From positions 1-6,850 of the forward strand of contig MERZ01000049.1 of the NCBI GenBank assembly GCA_001770785.1: DNA of 6,850 bases. The letters run 5' to 3'. Shown one piece after another: positions 6,378 through 6,850 of the stretch (within the stretch, counting starts at the first letter, position 1; every line of letters starts with the position of its first letter). This DNA comes from Burkholderiales bacterium RIFCSPHIGHO2_12_FULL_61_11. GTDB lineage: Bacteria; Pseudomonadota; Gammaproteobacteria; Burkholderiales; Burkholderiaceae_C. Below the pieces are notes generated by a model that was not told the DNA's origin, did not search any database, and saw nothing but the letters and a program-made list of their open reading frames with translations. Position numbers and translations under genes: made by a program.

Positions 6378-6850
6378 ATGAGTCAGAGCAACTCCCTAGG
6401 GTTGCTGGGCCGCAAGGTGGGCATGATGCGTCTGTTTACCGATGATGGGGATTCCGTTCCTGTCACGGTAGTCGATGTCTCTAACAACCGCGTGACCCAG
6501 GTTAAAACCGAAGCAAATGATGGCTACGATGCCCTACAAGTGGCATTTGGCTCGCGCAAAGCATCGCGCGTTACCAAGCCGGCCGCTGGCCACCTTGCGA
6601 AAGCAGGCGTTGAAGCTGGTGAGATCCTTAAAGAATTCCGCGTGACGGCTGACGTCGCAGGCAAATACGCTCCAGGTGCTGTTGTGCCTGCTGCCGATAT
6701 TTTTGCCGTGGGCCAGCTGGTGGACGTGCAAGGCACTTCCATCGGTAAAGGCTTCGCCGGTACCATCAAGCGTCACAAGATGAGTTCGCAGCGCGCGTCG
6801 CACGGTAACAGCCGTTCGCACAACGTTCCCGGCTCCATCGGCATGGCGCA
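6378..6850 (+). CDS. rplC: 50S ribosomal protein L3, C-terminus cut by window edge
   Basis: The 157 visible residues match bacterial L3 throughout: [14 protein letters not shown] near the start, [24 protein letters not shown], then [17 protein letters not shown] and [19 protein letters not shown]3 binds 23S rRNA early in 50S assembly, and its extended loop reaches toward the peptidyl transferase centre. E. coli L3 has 209 residues, so about 50 are missing here. The window stops near the glutamine that PrmB methylates in E. coli; the last two bases, CA, are compatible with it. ATG 6378 is chosen because GGAGA lies five bases upstream and the protein then begins as in other L3 proteins. Codon choice (many GGT, GTT, AAA and GCT) differs from the GC-rich genes to the left, as expected for a highly expressed gene. 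It is probably first in its operon, followed by rplD outside the window. Confidence 0.97.
   Translation, partial: MSQSNSLGLLGRKVGMMRLFTDDGDSVPVTVVDVSNNRVTQVKTEANDGYDALQVAFGSRKASRVTKPAAGHLAKAGVEAGEILKEFRVTADVAGKYAPGAVVPAADIFAVGQLVDVQGTSIGKGFAGTIKRHKMSSQRASHGNSRSHNVPGSIGMA

Noticed and set aside
6534..6821. Minus-strand frames within rplC
   Set aside because: Antisense to a highly conserved ribosomal protein gene.
1..6850. Mobile elements, CRISPR arrays, tRNA or rRNA genes
   Set aside because: No transposase or integrase motifs, no regularly spaced repeats, and no tRNA or rRNA signatures were seen on either strand.

Overview
The window looks like chromosomal DNA from a GC-rich beta-proteobacterium of the order Burkholderiales, most likely the family Comamonadaceae. 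The placement rests on the L3 ribosomal protein sequence, GC-rich codon use, and a gene set known from Ralstonia and relatives. The placement is inference; no marker gene was compared by search.

Positions 1-5008 (minus strand) hold a tightly packed four-gene operon with the content and order of the Ralstonia phcBSRQ quorum-sensing operon. In transcription order it contains a SAM-dependent methyltransferase (phcB-like, 5008-3524), a six-helix membrane histidine kinase (phcS-like, 3511-2159), a receiver-kinase fusion (phcR-like, 2155-965), and a receiver protein with a degenerate kinase-like tail (phcQ-like, 968 to beyond position 1). Gene junctions are 12 nt, 3 nt and a 4-nt ATGA overlap. In Ralstonia, PhcB makes a 3-hydroxy fatty acid methyl ester signal, PhcS senses it, and PhcR/PhcQ relay the state to the regulator PhcA. 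PhcA is not in this window. The phcQ-like gene runs off the left edge and its start is supported by a strong ribosome binding site and the overlap with phcR.

A 94-bp divergent spacer (5009-5102) separates the operon from a plus-strand alpha/beta hydrolase of the haloalkane/fluoroacetate dehalogenase type (5103-6035). This gene keeps every expected catalytic and halide-binding residue but has an in-frame TAA at codon 107, nine codons before the nucleophilic aspartate. It is called a pseudogene, with sequencing error as the main alternative.

Positions 6036-6377 have no convincing gene. They hold a near-consensus sigma70 promoter (TTGCCA, 17 bp, TATAAT) and a roughly 118-nt leader with a small hairpin, followed by rplC (ribosomal protein L3, from 6378 to beyond 6850). 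No rpsJ lies upstream of rplC, so the ribosomal protein operon here appears to start at rplC with its own promoter.
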